Source: Flagellimonas hadalis
GTDB lineage: Bacteria > Bacteroidota > Bacteroidia > Flavobacteriales > Flavobacteriaceae
Reading direction: 5' to 3'
Assembly: GCF_007785775.2 (NCBI RefSeq)
Contig: NZ_VNIK02000006.1
Span: forward strand, 165,076-229,075
Length of the DNA stretch: 64,000 nt
Made by a program: the position numbers and the translations under genes. Under the pieces are notes generated by a model, which worked only from the letters and a program-made list of their open reading frames with translations, had not been told where the DNA came from and made no database searches. This document shows, piece by piece, positions 10,501-18,421 of this stretch. Numbering within the stretch: the first letter of the stretch is position 1; each line of letters begins with the position of its first letter.

Positions 10501-11125
10501 TGATGGTCATTGGCGAGGTTCCGGTCACTTCAACTTCGGCCGTTTTAAAACCAATATAGGAAACAACGAGAATGGCACCTACTTCGGCCTCAACGGTAAA
10601 ATTTCCGTCAAAATCAGTTTGTGTTCCTTCTGTGGTTCCTTTTACCATAATGTTCGCGCCCAAAAGAGGCATGCCGGCATTGTCCACGACACTGCCCGTC
10701 ACCGTGCTCTGCAAAACTGGGGTCGTGAGTGGTTCCACAGCAGCTCCCTGATCAGGGCGGAAATTTGGGGATTTCATCAAAATGATCTGCCGCCCCCTGA
10801 CTTTATAGACCACAGGCATGTTCTTGAACAAAAGGGTGAGTACCTCGTCAAGGTTTTGGTTGCTCGTCCGTAATGTGACCTTCTTTTGTAGGGGAATTTG
10901 GTTGTATTCGTACATGAATCGATACTCTGAGAGGGATTCAATTTCTCCCAGGGCCCTTTCAAGGGTAACTCCTTCCAGTTCAAGGGATAGCTTGTCCCCT
11001 TGGGAACCTGATCCTGCTTGAAGCTGGAAAATTGAAGCGATAATCAGAAAAATGGTCAGTTTGGTTGGTAAACCATTCTTCAAGAATCCCTTCAGAAAAA
11101 GAAATCTAGATGGTTTTTTTTTCAT
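7565..11125 (-). CDS. SusC/RagA TonB-linked outer-membrane transporter with STN domain
   Basis: The protein has 1186 residues. After an N-terminal membrane/signal segment (about 10-38) come an STN (secretin/TonB short N-terminal) signalling domain at about 45-115, a carboxypeptidase-D-like domain (GSVVDNAGMPLLGANIMVKG) at about 140-220, a plug domain with SusC signature (LDEVVVTALGISREKKSLGY) from about 225, and a 22-strand type barrel ending in LGFNLQVQF. The STN domain means it can report ligand binding to the FecR/ECF sigma pair encoded just upstream. It forms the importer with the SusD lipoprotein. The transported substrate is probably oligopeptide, judged from the downstream peptidases. 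Confidence 0.95.
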   Translation of the reverse strand: MKKKPSRFLFLKGFLKNGLPTKLTIFLIIASIFQLQAGSGSQGDKLSLELEGVTLERALGEIESLSEYRFMYEYNQIPLQKKVTLRTSNQNLDEVLTLLFKNMPVVYKVRGRQIILMKSPNFRPDQGAAVEPLTTPVLQSTVTGSVVDNAGMPLLGANIMVKGTTEGTQTDFDGNFTVEAEVGAILVVSYIGFKTAEVEVTGTSPMTITLEENSSQLDEVVVTALGISREKKSLGYATQELDGEEVNRTPTDNVVNSLSGKIAGVQIKRNTNMGGSTNVVIRGSTSLTGNNQALFVVDGVPVSNSNFNTSAQQSGTGGFDYGNMASDINPNDIKSINVLKGAAATALYGSRATNGAVIITTKSGAGAKQKPTITINSSITSGWIDKSTWPDFQYEYGTGYGAIYGSGGDSYFVDRDANGDGELDLVTPATAYGSYGAPFDSNLLVYQWDSFYEGSPYYLQPTPWEAPNSKLIDFFETPITTTNSIAVAGGGEKATYRIAYTRFSQEGIMPNSNLNRDNISINTSFDVTDKLSVSGSANYILTDALGRNRTGNETGANAQNVISSMRKYWAMNVGIDELKDAYFNTGLNVDPFMGGTIDNPYWVVYENYQNDSRSRVFGNVSVKYKFTDWLNIEGRVSLDTYSFIQEERNNKGTAGAVGRYSRRNVNFSEENYDLMLNFNKYVTDKLNISGVLGTNIRRTDLSSIYAETNGGLVLAGLYSLSNSLNLPPAPVESVEKVGVDGFYGLASFGYDNLIYMDLTGRFDHSSTLPSENSTYFYPSISSSFVFSNLIEKSWLSFGKLRLNYAEVGSSAPANSLVDVLNKPTPFGAVPLYGTNATKNNSALLPETTVSVEAGLEMRFLNSRIGMDLSLYKTNSKDQIIPVAISTATGYSSKFVNAGEVENKGIEIALDGSIIPTGDFQWRANVNWAKNQSEVLSLFEGGSNLQLGSVSGVSINATVGEPYGTIQGTDYIYVDGKPLINQTTGAYERTSTSNNVIGNITPDWTAGITNSFKYKGFDLSFLIDIQSGGDVFSNDISTGNRSGLYAWSVGLNDLGNPIRNSLANGGGIILPGVAPDGSPNTVRTAMDHYQNATGSTRAPQAYFIYDASYVKLREVALNYSFPKMAFMEKLSIQSLKLGLVGSNLWIIHKNLPYADPEAGLSSGNLQGSQNGVLPTVKNLGFNLQVQF

Positions 11126-11180
11126 AATTTTGAGTGATTTAAATTAGTTTGAATCGTTATTTATTACACAGTTTGAGAGA

Positions 11181-11200
11181 GGGAATGGGCCAACATTCCC
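11181..11200. other. Hairpin in the fecR-susC intergenic region
   Basis: GGGAATG at 11181-11187 pairs with CATTCCC at 11194-11200, loop 6 nt. On the plus strand it is followed by TTTTTT; on the minus strand it stands in the untranslated leader about 55 nt before the susC start. Its role is unclear: a leader hairpin or an attenuator between fecR and susC. Confidence 0.4.
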
Positions 11201-11271
11201 TTTTTTGTGTATTATTTTCAAATACTATGTCATAGGCAAGAGGTTTTTTCAGTATTCATATTTATTTAGGT

Positions 11272-12417
11272 TCAGTTGATTACAATCTCTTTGATTTGGT
11301 TGGTATTGTTGTTATTGATCTCATATTTAAAGGGGGCAATGATGTTCAGTGCTTCCAATACGTCCTCGATTTTTTCCACCTTTCTGTTGTAGCGCGCATT
11401 GAATGCCCTTCCTTCCAATCCAGTGTTATTGTTGATGATGCTCACGTTGTAGACCCGTTCCAGTTTTGTCAGAAGTTCTGAAAAAGGGGTGTCCCTGAAC
11501 ACGATCTCGCCATTGAGCCAGCTGGTATAGAGCAGGGTATCCACTTCTTCCACACTCATACTTGCCTGTGTCTTGCTCCAAGACCCTTTGTTGCCGGGCT
11601 GCAGCAATACTTTGTTTTCTGGGTTGGAAGTATGGGATAGGCTCACGGAACCTTCCACCAAAACAGTGTTGATGGTGCTCTGCTCTTCATAGGCGGTCAC
11701 ATTGAACTCTGTTCCCAATACTTGGACGGCCACTTCTTCGGAATTGACGATGAAGGGGTGTTCCTTGTCCTTGGATACCTTAAAATAGGCCTCGCCGTTC
11801 ATGGTCACTTCCCGGTTGCCCTTACTAGGGAACTTAACGGGATATGTGATATGTGTGCCGGAATTCAATTGTATTTCCGTACCATCGGACAGTACAAGGG
11901 TGAACACTTTGCCATAGGGCACATGGAGTTCGTTGAACACGGGATTGTCTGTCTTGCCGGCTTCATAAGTAAGGGTGTTCCCTTCCTGAACGGCCACCAC
12001 TTCGCCCGAGGCCAGTACAATGGACTGCTTTTTGCCCTCCATTATGGTTTTTACGGCATCTCCGGTATTGAGGGTGATGGTATTTTCAGGAACCGCTTGT
12101 TCATTGGGATGTAGGGTCAATTTGAGGGCGATTCCCAGGGAAACCACTCCTATAAATATGGCGGCATATTTAAGGATGGTGGTCATGGGCAGTTTTCTTA
12201 CTTTTTTTCCGGGTAGTCGTTTCTGTAGATCGGCCCAGTCTTGCTCCACATCCAATATTTCCATGAACTCGAGGGCTTCATCGACCAGTCCTTCTTCCCG
12301 AATTTTATCCAACAGTTCTTTATCGGCTTCGGAAAGGCCGATATTGGGAACATTGCCAGAGTTTTCTGGCGTTTTCAGCTTTTGTAGGTACTTCTGCAGT
12401 TGCTCCTTCTTGGACAT
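11272..12417 (-). CDS. FecR-family anti-sigma factor
   Basis: The protein has 381 residues. The cytoplasmic N-terminal part (about 1-78) binds the ECF sigma, followed by one membrane helix at about 79-100 (TTILKYAAIFIGVVSLGIAL). The periplasmic FecR domain follows (LNSGTHITYPVKF, GEAYFKVSKDKEHPFIV, VLGTEFNVTAYEE), and a C-terminal domain (DTPFSELLTKLERVYNVSI) contacts the STN domain. The gene is convergently placed upstream of susC on the same strand and divergent from its sigma gene. Together with the STN-bearing SusC this completes a transmembrane signalling chain from outer membrane to sigma factor. Confidence 0.95.
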   Translation of the reverse strand: MSKKEQLQKYLQKLKTPENSGNVPNIGLSEADKELLDKIREEGLVDEALEFMEILDVEQDWADLQKRLPGKKVRKLPMTTILKYAAIFIGVVSLGIALKLTLHPNEQAVPENTITLNTGDAVKTIMEGKKQSIVLASGEVVAVQEGNTLTYEAGKTDNPVFNELHVPYGKVFTLVLSDGTEIQLNSGTHITYPVKFPSKGNREVTMNGEAYFKVSKDKEHPFIVNSEEVAVQVLGTEFNVTAYEEQSTINTVLVEGSVSLSHTSNPENKVLLQPGNKGSWSKTQASMSVEEVDTLLYTSWLNGEIVFRDTPFSELLTKLERVYNVSIINNNTGLEGRAFNARYNRKVEKIEDVLEALNIIAPFKYEINNNNTNQIKEIVIN

Positions 12418-12585
12418 GGAAAAGGTTTTCTTTATTTATTAGTTGTCTTTTTTAATGAACAGGGTGACAGAAGAAACTTTTTTTTTAAAAACGTTAATTT
12501 TTGATCCTCAAAGTATTATTTGTCCAACATTAAATTTATATTTCCTTAACTTTAAGTCTCCTAATAACCCCCAAACCCAAAGCAT

Positions 12586-13104
12586 ATGACCAATAAGGTA
12601 GAGGAGTTATTTAAAAATAACTACGCTTTATTATGTCTGGTCTCTTTCTCCATTGTGAAGGATAGGGATGCTGCAAAGGATATTGTACAGGATTTTTTTG
12701 TTTCCTTATGGAACAAGAGGGATACCCTGAACATTACAACATCCTTTGAGGCCTATGCTAGACGATCTGTAAAAAACCTGAGCCTGCTGTATCTTGAAAA
12801 GGAAAAAAAAGTAAAAAAGATGGGGCATGAACTGGATCTGGGAAGGGAAGATATCCAGCCCCTATTGGACAAGCCCAAGAAAAACAGCAAGCTCTATGAC
12901 CTGCTGAACCAAATGCCCGACAAGAGAAAGGAGATCTTTATCTCTTTTGTGGTACAGGGCAAGAGCTATTCCGAGATTGCCGAATCCAACGGAGTTTCCA
13001 TCAACACGGTGAAGACCCAAATGAAAAGGGCCTATGCTTTTCTTCGGACTCACAAGAAACAGGATTTTATATCCGTGATCCTGATTTCCTGCTCGTTTTT
13101 TTGA
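12586..13104 (+). CDS. ECF RNA polymerase sigma factor
   Basis: The protein has 172 residues with sigma-70 region 2 (DRDAAKDIVQDFFVSLWNKR, about 25-45) and region 4 helix-turn-helix (SYSEIAESNGVSINTVKTQM, about 127-147). It belongs to the FecI-like ECF class of Bacteroidota that controls TonB-dependent transporters. It is transcribed divergently from fecR across a 168-nt AT-rich gap, an arrangement different from the usual codirectional sigma-FecR-SusC order. The C terminus (ISVILISCSFF) is unusually hydrophobic. Confidence 0.93.
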   Translation: MTNKVEELFKNNYALLCLVSFSIVKDRDAAKDIVQDFFVSLWNKRDTLNITTSFEAYARRSVKNLSLLYLEKEKKVKKMGHELDLGREDIQPLLDKPKKNSKLYDLLNQMPDKRKEIFISFVVQGKSYSEIAESNGVSINTVKTQMKRAYAFLRTHKKQDFISVILISCSFF

Positions 13105-13192
13105 TTTCCCGTCTGTTAAAGGATTCTTATTTTGCTGACGACCCTCTCTTTGTTATATGGGGATTGATTAGTTTTGCCACAAAATAGAATGT

Positions 13193-14134
13193 ATGCTGGT
13201 TTGGGCGCTTTTCATTGCTGCAATATTGGTTTTTTTGGCTTTGGACCTTGGGGTCTTTAATAAAAATGCGCATATCATAAGCGTCAAGGAGGCTTCCATG
13301 TGGACGGCCATTTGGATCACCATGTCCTTCATTTTTTCCGGAGTGGTGTATTGGCTATATTCCAGCGGAAGTATCGAAAATGCCGACCAACTCACGCCCA
13401 CGGGGGCCAGCATGAAATTCATCACGGGTTACCTCATAGAACTGTCCCTGAGCATAGACAACATTTTTGTCATCGCCATCATCTTTACCTCGTTCAACAT
13501 TCCGCAGCGCTACCAGCACAGGGTATTGTTCTGGGGAATCCTTGGGGCCATCGTGTTCAGGGCGCTGATGATCTTTTTTGGTATCGCCATCATCAAAAAG
13601 TTCAGTTTTGCCACCTATCTCTTCGGGGCCTTTTTATTGATCACGGCCTTTAGGATGCTTTTTTCCAAGGAAGAAGCGTTCAATCCCAAAAAGTCCTTTA
13701 TCTATAGGAACCTCAGAAAAGTAATGCCGATAACCTCCCATATGCAGGGGCAAAAATTCTTTGTGAAACTCAAGCATATCACTGCGGCAACCCCCCTGTT
13801 CATGGCGTTGGTGGTGATTGAGTTCACCGATATCCTCTTTGCATTGGACAGTGTTCCGGCCATATTGGCCATTACCTCCGACCCATTTTTGGTGTTCAGT
13901 TCCAACATATTTGCCATCTTGGGGCTCCGGTCCATGTATTTCTTCTTGGCCCATATGATCAATAGGTTCAGTTACCTCAAATACAGTTTGGTGGCCATTC
14001 TTATCTTCGTTGGCATCAAGCTCATCTTGGCGCACCATTACACCTTCCCGGAATGGCTCTCCCTTGGGTTCATTGCCCTGGCTCTTATTTTGGGGGTGGT
14101 GGTCTCTTTGAGCAGGGATTCCTCCAAAGAGTGA
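13193..14134 (+). CDS. TerC-family integral membrane protein
   Basis: The protein has 313 residues with about nine hydrophobic helices. It starts at MLVWALFIAAILVFLALDLG and carries the TerC hallmarks LSLSIDNIFVIAIIF (about 82-96) and VVIEFTDILFALDSVPAILA (about 205-224), with acidic residues inside membrane helices. TerC proteins have been linked to tellurite resistance and to export or metalation of Mn2+-dependent secreted proteins. No ter-operon partner is adjacent, so a manganese or general membrane role is more likely here; this is inference. Confidence 0.9.
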   Translation: MLVWALFIAAILVFLALDLGVFNKNAHIISVKEASMWTAIWITMSFIFSGVVYWLYSSGSIENADQLTPTGASMKFITGYLIELSLSIDNIFVIAIIFTSFNIPQRYQHRVLFWGILGAIVFRALMIFFGIAIIKKFSFATYLFGAFLLITAFRMLFSKEEAFNPKKSFIYRNLRKVMPITSHMQGQKFFVKLKHITAATPLFMALVVIEFTDILFALDSVPAILAITSDPFLVFSSNIFAILGLRSMYFFLAHMINRFSYLKYSLVAILIFVGIKLILAHHYTFPEWLSLGFIALALILGVVVSLSRDSSKE

Positions 14135-14242
14135 GCCCCTTCTGGGAAGCCAACGGGCAGAAAAGCTCAGTTCGTATGTTCCTTTTGCCTAACTTTCAGC
14201 GACCGACCAACGCTTTTTTGGTAGATTAAATACAATATTGGT

Positions 14243-14743
14243 ATGGAGTTGATGGACTTTCTTTCGGGGATAGGTGGTTTTTTGATCGCTGCGATCACCA
14301 TCTACCTCACCGTTAGGCATTTTATGACCTCGAAGACAATTTCTTACATTGAACGGATGAACACGGGTGAAATGGCCCAGATCAGGGCCGAAATAGACCA
14401 ATGGATGTCCTCGGACAAAACCGATGCGGAAAAATGTGAAATTGCCGAGAGGGACAAGGAACTTTCGGCCAAGCTGATGATGTGGATCAATATTTTCACC
14501 GAAATAGGGATTTCGTACAAGCAACGCATCATCCGCAGAAAACTGACCCGTGAACTTTTCTACCCCATGGTGCCCAATTACTGGCGTGATCTATTGTTTT
14601 ATATTGACCACAAGCGCCAAAAAGGCCATGCCATTGGCTACTATTTTGAGTACTTGGCCAATGAGGTCCGAAAGATGGAGGGCAAGAACAGGTCCAACCT
14701 TCTTAAAAGGTATGCCTATATGAAAACGAAAGATGATCAATAG
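14243..14743 (+). CDS. Hypothetical single-helix membrane protein (DUF4760-like)
   Basis: The protein has 166 residues: one N-terminal membrane helix (FLSGIGGFLIAAITIYLTV), then a charged, helical cytoplasmic part with repeated basic clusters (YKQRIIRRKLTRELF, KNRSNLLKRYAYMK). The overall pattern resembles DUF4760-type proteins of unknown role, but I cannot place it firmly. Coding character is good: a proper ATG, a length typical of the family and no competing frame. Confidence 0.6.
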   Translation: MELMDFLSGIGGFLIAAITIYLTVRHFMTSKTISYIERMNTGEMAQIRAEIDQWMSSDKTDAEKCEIAERDKELSAKLMMWINIFTEIGISYKQRIIRRKLTRELFYPMVPNYWRDLLFYIDHKRQKGHAIGYYFEYLANEVRKMEGKNRSNLLKRYAYMKTKDDQ

Positions 14744-14825
14744 GGTATCCTGAACCACAATGTTAATATAATGTAACTTAATTGTGAATTTATTTGCTTG
14801 ATAAAGCTATTTTTGCCGTAAAAGC

Positions 14826-15149
14826 TTGGAATTGGAAATTCACTGGAAATCTTTAGGAAAAAATCCCCTCCATCGGATAAACTTGGAATACGCATTGCAA
14901 TTGCAGGTCAGGATGATCCTTATCAAAAAAGCCGAGCATTTGATGGACTATCTTTCCTTGGTCGTGGTTGAGGCAAATGCCGAGGAAGGAACTTTCTGCA
15001 TTGGCAAGGATACTCCCGAACCCCTGTATTCCATCCTTGCAAGGAATTTTGACCCAACCGATTCTTTTGTAACAAGCCATATCCAAGAGGAAAATAGCAC
15101 GCTTTTGGCTTACTTTCAAGCTTCAAACCCGCTTCCAGCATCTTTTTAA
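14826..15149 (+). CDS. Small hypothetical protein, TTG start or later
   Basis: An open frame of up to 107 residues starts at TTG 14826. TATTTTTG (TAnnTTTG-like) lies about 10 nt before it, so a near-leaderless transcript is possible. The first in-frame ATG is at about 14911 (MILIKKAEHLMDYLSLVVVE). The protein is acidic in its middle (VVVEANAEEG) and has no recognised domain, signal peptide or membrane helix. It may be real but the start is uncertain, and a chance frame cannot be excluded. Confidence 0.4.
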   Translation: MELEIHWKSLGKNPLHRINLEYALQLQVRMILIKKAEHLMDYLSLVVVEANAEEGTFCIGKDTPEPLYSILARNFDPTDSFVTSHIQEENSTLLAYFQASNPLPASF

Positions 15150-15175
15150 ACTTTTTTGGCGTTCCTACGCAAACC

Positions 15176-15634
15176 TTATTTTTCCGAAAGCTCCTTTAAT
15201 TTGTCCAGGGCCTTGGGCCAAGTGGTGTTGAAATAATCAAGGTATTCATCGGTTGTGTCACTTTCCGTGGTCACCGTGGTCACCCCGTTGTGCTCATGGA
15301 AGGAATAATTTTCCAGCCAGCCAGCCCATTTTTCCACTTCGGGACCCTCGGTTATCTCATTCTCACCGTCCAAAATCCCATAATGGCGAATGGAAACAAA
15401 CTGAAATGGGACGTTGTCCGCAATCTCAGATACCATTCCGCCCCTTTTACCATTTTCATCCGTTCCCACAAAGTAGATCTTTGATCCCTTTTTCCAGCTC
15501 CCTTCATAGGTAGAGGTCGGGTTGAACTCGGCCGTCCATTGCTCGTAGGTTTCGATGTGGTCCAAACCGAGCATGGTGTTATACACCTTCTCGGCAGATG
15601 CGTTGATGTCTATTTGAAACTGTATTTTTTTCAT
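15176..15634 (-). CDS. SRPBCC (AHSA1/START-like) domain protein
   Basis: The protein has 152 residues: the N-terminal beta strand FQIDINASAEKVYNTMLG, the central KKGSKIYFVGTDENGKRGGMVSEI, and the C-terminal helix YFNTTWPKALDKLKELSEK. This is the helix-grip fold of activator of Hsp90 ATPase 1-like proteins, a small cytoplasmic protein that binds hydrophobic ligands in some relatives. No partner gene suggests a specific ligand. The protein is complete. Confidence 0.85.
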   Translation of the reverse strand: MKKIQFQIDINASAEKVYNTMLGLDHIETYEQWTAEFNPTSTYEGSWKKGSKIYFVGTDENGKRGGMVSEIADNVPFQFVSIRHYGILDGENEITEGPEVEKWAGWLENYSFHEHNGVTTVTTESDTTDEYLDYFNTTWPKALDKLKELSEK

Positions 15635-15676
15635 GGGTTGTGGATGGGTTTAAAATGATGTTTTATGGGTAGAAGT

Positions 15677-16282
15677 TTATTCGATAGTTAGTGTGTAATT
15701 GATATTTTGCATACGGACTAATTTGTACCTTCTGTTTCTTGCCCATTTTGATTTGAATATTATACTTTCAACTAAACCGTATTCAGGATCGTCGTAGGCG
15801 TAAGTGTAAGTAAATTTGAATATGCTTTGAAGGGCTGTATTGACCAAATTTTCAGGATGTTTTTTTATCTTCAATTCAACCTGACCAATGATTTTTTTCT
15901 TGTTGTTTTTATAGTAATACAGATCGACAGTCTTATATAAACTATCAATCGAAATAGGTTTGATTTTTACGACTGCTTCAGGTTGATAGCCTATTTTTGC
16001 TTTGTATGTTATTGAATGTGAATAAATGAATTTTATGGTTTCTGATTTTTGGTCAATATCAAAAACGTGTTGAACTTTTCGTTTTGGATCATGGATATAT
16101 CCGCGGCCATCATAACCGAATTTTAAAAAGTAAGTAGGGTCCGATTTGTTGGTGAAAATTATGGACTCCCCACTTCGATCTTCGTTTTTCATTTCATAGA
16201 CGGTAAGCAGATCAAACTTGTAAGTTTGACAAAAGCAAAGTGAACTGACCGATAATAAAATAAAAGATAAACGACTACCCAT
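15677..16282 (-). CDS. Secreted hypothetical protein
   Basis: The protein has 201 residues with a signal peptide (MGSRLSFILLSVSSLCFCQT). The mature part is rich in Lys, Tyr and Ile, with alternating beta-like segments (VVKIKPISIDSLYKTVDLYYYK, KKIIGQVELKIKK). No family recognised. Its base composition is visibly AT-rich compared with the core genes around it. It is the last gene of a same-strand run of accessory genes. Confidence 0.65.
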   Translation of the reverse strand: MGSRLSFILLSVSSLCFCQTYKFDLLTVYEMKNEDRSGESIIFTNKSDPTYFLKFGYDGRGYIHDPKRKVQHVFDIDQKSETIKFIYSHSITYKAKIGYQPEAVVKIKPISIDSLYKTVDLYYYKNNKKKIIGQVELKIKKHPENLVNTALQSIFKFTYTYAYDDPEYGLVESIIFKSKWARNRRYKLVRMQNINYTLTIE

Positions 16283-16298
16283 TTTTATAAAATTTCTG

Positions 16299-16365
16299 CC
16301 AGCGGTTGATATATGAAGCGTTGTGGCCGAATGGAGACAATGGTTTCATATACTGTTTAAGGCCT
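16299..16365 (-). repeat. Dyad element after the DUF4386 gene (attC-like?)
   Basis: On the plus strand, AGCGGTTGATATATGAAGCG (16301-16320) and a complementary right arm (ACAATGGTTTCATATACTG, 16336-16354) form an imperfect inverted repeat around a short centre (GGCCGAATGGAG). The left arm resembles 20376-20394. It fills most of the gap between the DUF4386 stop and the next gene. Confidence 0.5.
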
Positions 16366-16369
16366 TTCC

Positions 16370-16993
16370 TTATGTTTTTTCCTTTGTCTTTCCACCTTTG
16401 ATTAAAAGCCATAGCGCAAATGACATTTCTCCCAGAATGCTTGGGATAGCAACCAAAATTAATAATACTGAGGCGAAGTCAGCATAATTGGAAAGTGAAA
16501 AATGGGCGACAGTATCGACAACGTACATAACTCCTGCAATAACAAGAAAAACTTTGATGAAGCGTGGGACAATGGCTATCTTGCTCAAGAGTATAAGATG
16601 TATTCCAAAGAAAAAAAGCCCAATCAACCAGATGTAATTGAACGTGTCAACTTGTACAAGTATATCGTCCGGTGTTGTTTTTTTGAGTGCAAGTGGCAGT
16701 GCAAAAATGGCAACTCCCATTATTGCAGCGTGCATCATTCTAAAATAGGTACTTAAAACAGTCAAAGAATGATTTTTGTATAGTTCCTTTAATGCCCATG
16801 CAACGACAACATCAAATACTACTGTAATGAGGAAAGCCAGTATCCCCATCCTTACCATTAAGCCATTATTCTCTACAGTTTCAATTGGGGTTTGAATAAT
16901 GGATTCAAGTGCAAAGAAATTTGCGAAAATTGCTGCAAAAAATATGATCAAATAGCCTATACCAACAATTTTGGATAAAACTCTAGTGTTCAT
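16370..16993 (-). CDS. DUF4386-family integral membrane protein
   Basis: The protein has 207 residues with about six membrane helices (for example VGIGYLIIFFAAIFANFFAL, ILAFLITVVFDVVVAWALKE, IAVVSFWLLIKG-like C-terminal helix). The order and the conserved RMMHAAIMG and VDTFNYIWLIGLFFFGIH segments fit DUF4386, a membrane family of unknown role common in accessory regions. It is a stand-alone gene, AT-rich, flanked on both sides by dyad-containing gaps. Confidence 0.8.
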   Translation of the reverse strand: MNTRVLSKIVGIGYLIIFFAAIFANFFALESIIQTPIETVENNGLMVRMGILAFLITVVFDVVVAWALKELYKNHSLTVLSTYFRMMHAAIMGVAIFALPLALKKTTPDDILVQVDTFNYIWLIGLFFFGIHLILLSKIAIVPRFIKVFLVIAGVMYVVDTVAHFSLSNYADFASVLLILVAIPSILGEMSFALWLLIKGGKTKEKT

Positions 16994-17223
16994 AATTATT
17001 TTTTCTTTTGATGAAGGCTAATGGTTTGGTCATGTGGAGTACGGGACTTTGAAATCTTTCACTGTCAGGCTGCCTCTGGGCCGATTCGTTTATTCATATT
17101 TTGGTTTTATGGCCAAATCATCAAAGACAAATTGGCGTTGTCGCCACGACGAACTGCGGTGATTTACCCACATAACACCGTAACTTCATAAAATAAGCAG
17201 GTTGCATATGGCTTTTGTTGTGA
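16994..17223 (-). repeat. Intergenic dyad element after the serine hydrolase gene
   Basis: This 230-nt gap has no plausible gene. Adjacent to the serine hydrolase stop it holds AGCAGGTTGCATATGGC (17196-17212) followed by TTGTTGTGA (17215-17223), both matched in the elements at 18924-18950. Further inside are small dyads: GGCG/CGCC around TTGT near 17134-17145, and CGGTG/CACCG (17157-17161 and 17176-17180). Confidence 0.5.
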
Positions 17224-18255
17224 CTAGTTTTTATTTCGAATTATTTTGGCAATTCTATTATTAATGATTTCAGATAAATTCCAATTGTACAGTTTAGGGT
17301 CGGTTGTGCTGTAGAATGCAACAACGACAGCATCAAGATCCTTATGATATTTTGCAAAACTCTGGTATCCCGGAACCCAACCTGCATGTTCATATTCATA
17401 AACGGAGGTATATATTTCCTGTTCTCCCGGTTCAAACACGGTTCCATCGTTCAGTGCCCTTAAAAATGTACCTACGTCTTCTGCTGTGGCCAGCATACCC
17501 TGTTCATCTGTCTTAAGATCATGGGGGTGTCCTACATGATAGCCACTCATCACGTCATCTATGTTCACTTCATTGAGTGAACCGAAGGTATGGTCTAGAT
17601 GTAGCGGCGTTAGAATTTCTTCCTGGATGAACTGAAAGTTGTCATAACCTAGTACGTCATCCATTATCTTATTGAGCAACAGGTAATTTGTGTTGCAATA
17701 TTCGTAGTCTTTTCCGGGTTCAAAATTGGCTGGCTTGTCCAAGATCAATGCAAGACTTTCTTCATAGGATTGGGTTGGAGCTGCCCAGAAGTTCGGGGAA
17801 TCCGTAAAATTGGGAAGGCCGCTTCTATGTTGTATCATCAACCTCAGGGTGATTTTCTCGGCATTTTCAATTCTTCCCACAAGTTCAGGTAAATAATCAG
17901 CGATGGTTTTATCCAAAGAAAGGCGGCCGGCACTTACCAATTTGGTGACTGCCACGGCATCATATAGCTTACTGATACTGGCAATTTTAAACAAGGCCTG
18001 GGGTTGGGCAGGTACCTTGGATTCCCGATTGTGCCAACCGGAAGCATAATACTGGGGCGGTTTGCCCGTTTGGTCTATATAGACGATCATCCCGTCAAAC
18101 CCATGACCTATTGCTTCATCCAACTGTTCCTGAACCGGGTCCGGAAGGGGTAGTATCCATGCCTTTACCAGAAGCCACGGTACAAAAAACAGCGATACTA
18201 TTGTTCCAATCAACAATGCGACCCTAATTATTCGTTTTTTTTTCTTTTGTGTCAT
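17224..18255 (-). CDS. Serine hydrolase of the beta-lactamase/AmpC-like (class C) family
   Basis: The likely start is the ATG at 18255 (MTQKKKKRIIRVALLIGTIV), giving 343 residues with an N-terminal membrane anchor. An upstream ATG at 18303 would add 16 non-conserved residues. Motifs of PF00144 are present: SISK (serine nucleophile and lysine), YCNTNY (tyrosine) and a late HAGWVPGY. Members include esterases, D-aminopeptidases and penicillin-binding-like enzymes; a true AmpC role is unlikely. The catalytic domain is probably periplasmic. It is a single-gene unit in the accessory run. Confidence 0.88.
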   Translation of the reverse strand: MTQKKKKRIIRVALLIGTIVSLFFVPWLLVKAWILPLPDPVQEQLDEAIGHGFDGMIVYIDQTGKPPQYYASGWHNRESKVPAQPQALFKIASISKLYDAVAVTKLVSAGRLSLDKTIADYLPELVGRIENAEKITLRLMIQHRSGLPNFTDSPNFWAAPTQSYEESLALILDKPANFEPGKDYEYCNTNYLLLNKIMDDVLGYDNFQFIQEEILTPLHLDHTFGSLNEVNIDDVMSGYHVGHPHDLKTDEQGMLATAEDVGTFLRALNDGTVFEPGEQEIYTSVYEYEHAGWVPGYQSFAKYHKDLDAVVVAFYSTTDPKLYNWNLSEIINNRIAKIIRNKN

Positions 18256-18368
18256 ATTAGTTTGGTAAAAAAGTTTATAAAGTTGGCCACAACGGCCCGG
18301 CAATGCAAAGTTTGACGGTTAATTTAGCAAGTTCATGGCAAACTGAAAATCCCAATAAAAACAAGACT

Positions 18369-18408
18369 GACGAAGCAATTGGTCCTGACCAAATGTTGCA
18401 CCTTCGTC
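18369..18408 (-). terminator. Imperfect long hairpin after the TspO-like gene
   Basis: GACGAAG (18369-18375) pairs with CTTCGTC (18402-18408), and TTGGTC with GACCAA in the centre, with extra unpaired bases on one arm only. Read on the minus strand it follows the TspO-like stop and is followed by a T-rich stretch, so it can serve as a terminator. The one-sided bulges also resemble the folded form of integron attC sites. TTGTCGTGC at 18411-18419 lies next to it. Confidence 0.5.
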
Positions 18409-18421
18409 TTTTGTCGTGCTT

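Noticed and set aside
16994..17223. Possible structured RNA or riboswitch before or after the serine hydrolase
   Set aside because: No match to known riboswitch cores; position after the stop fits the dyad-element family better.
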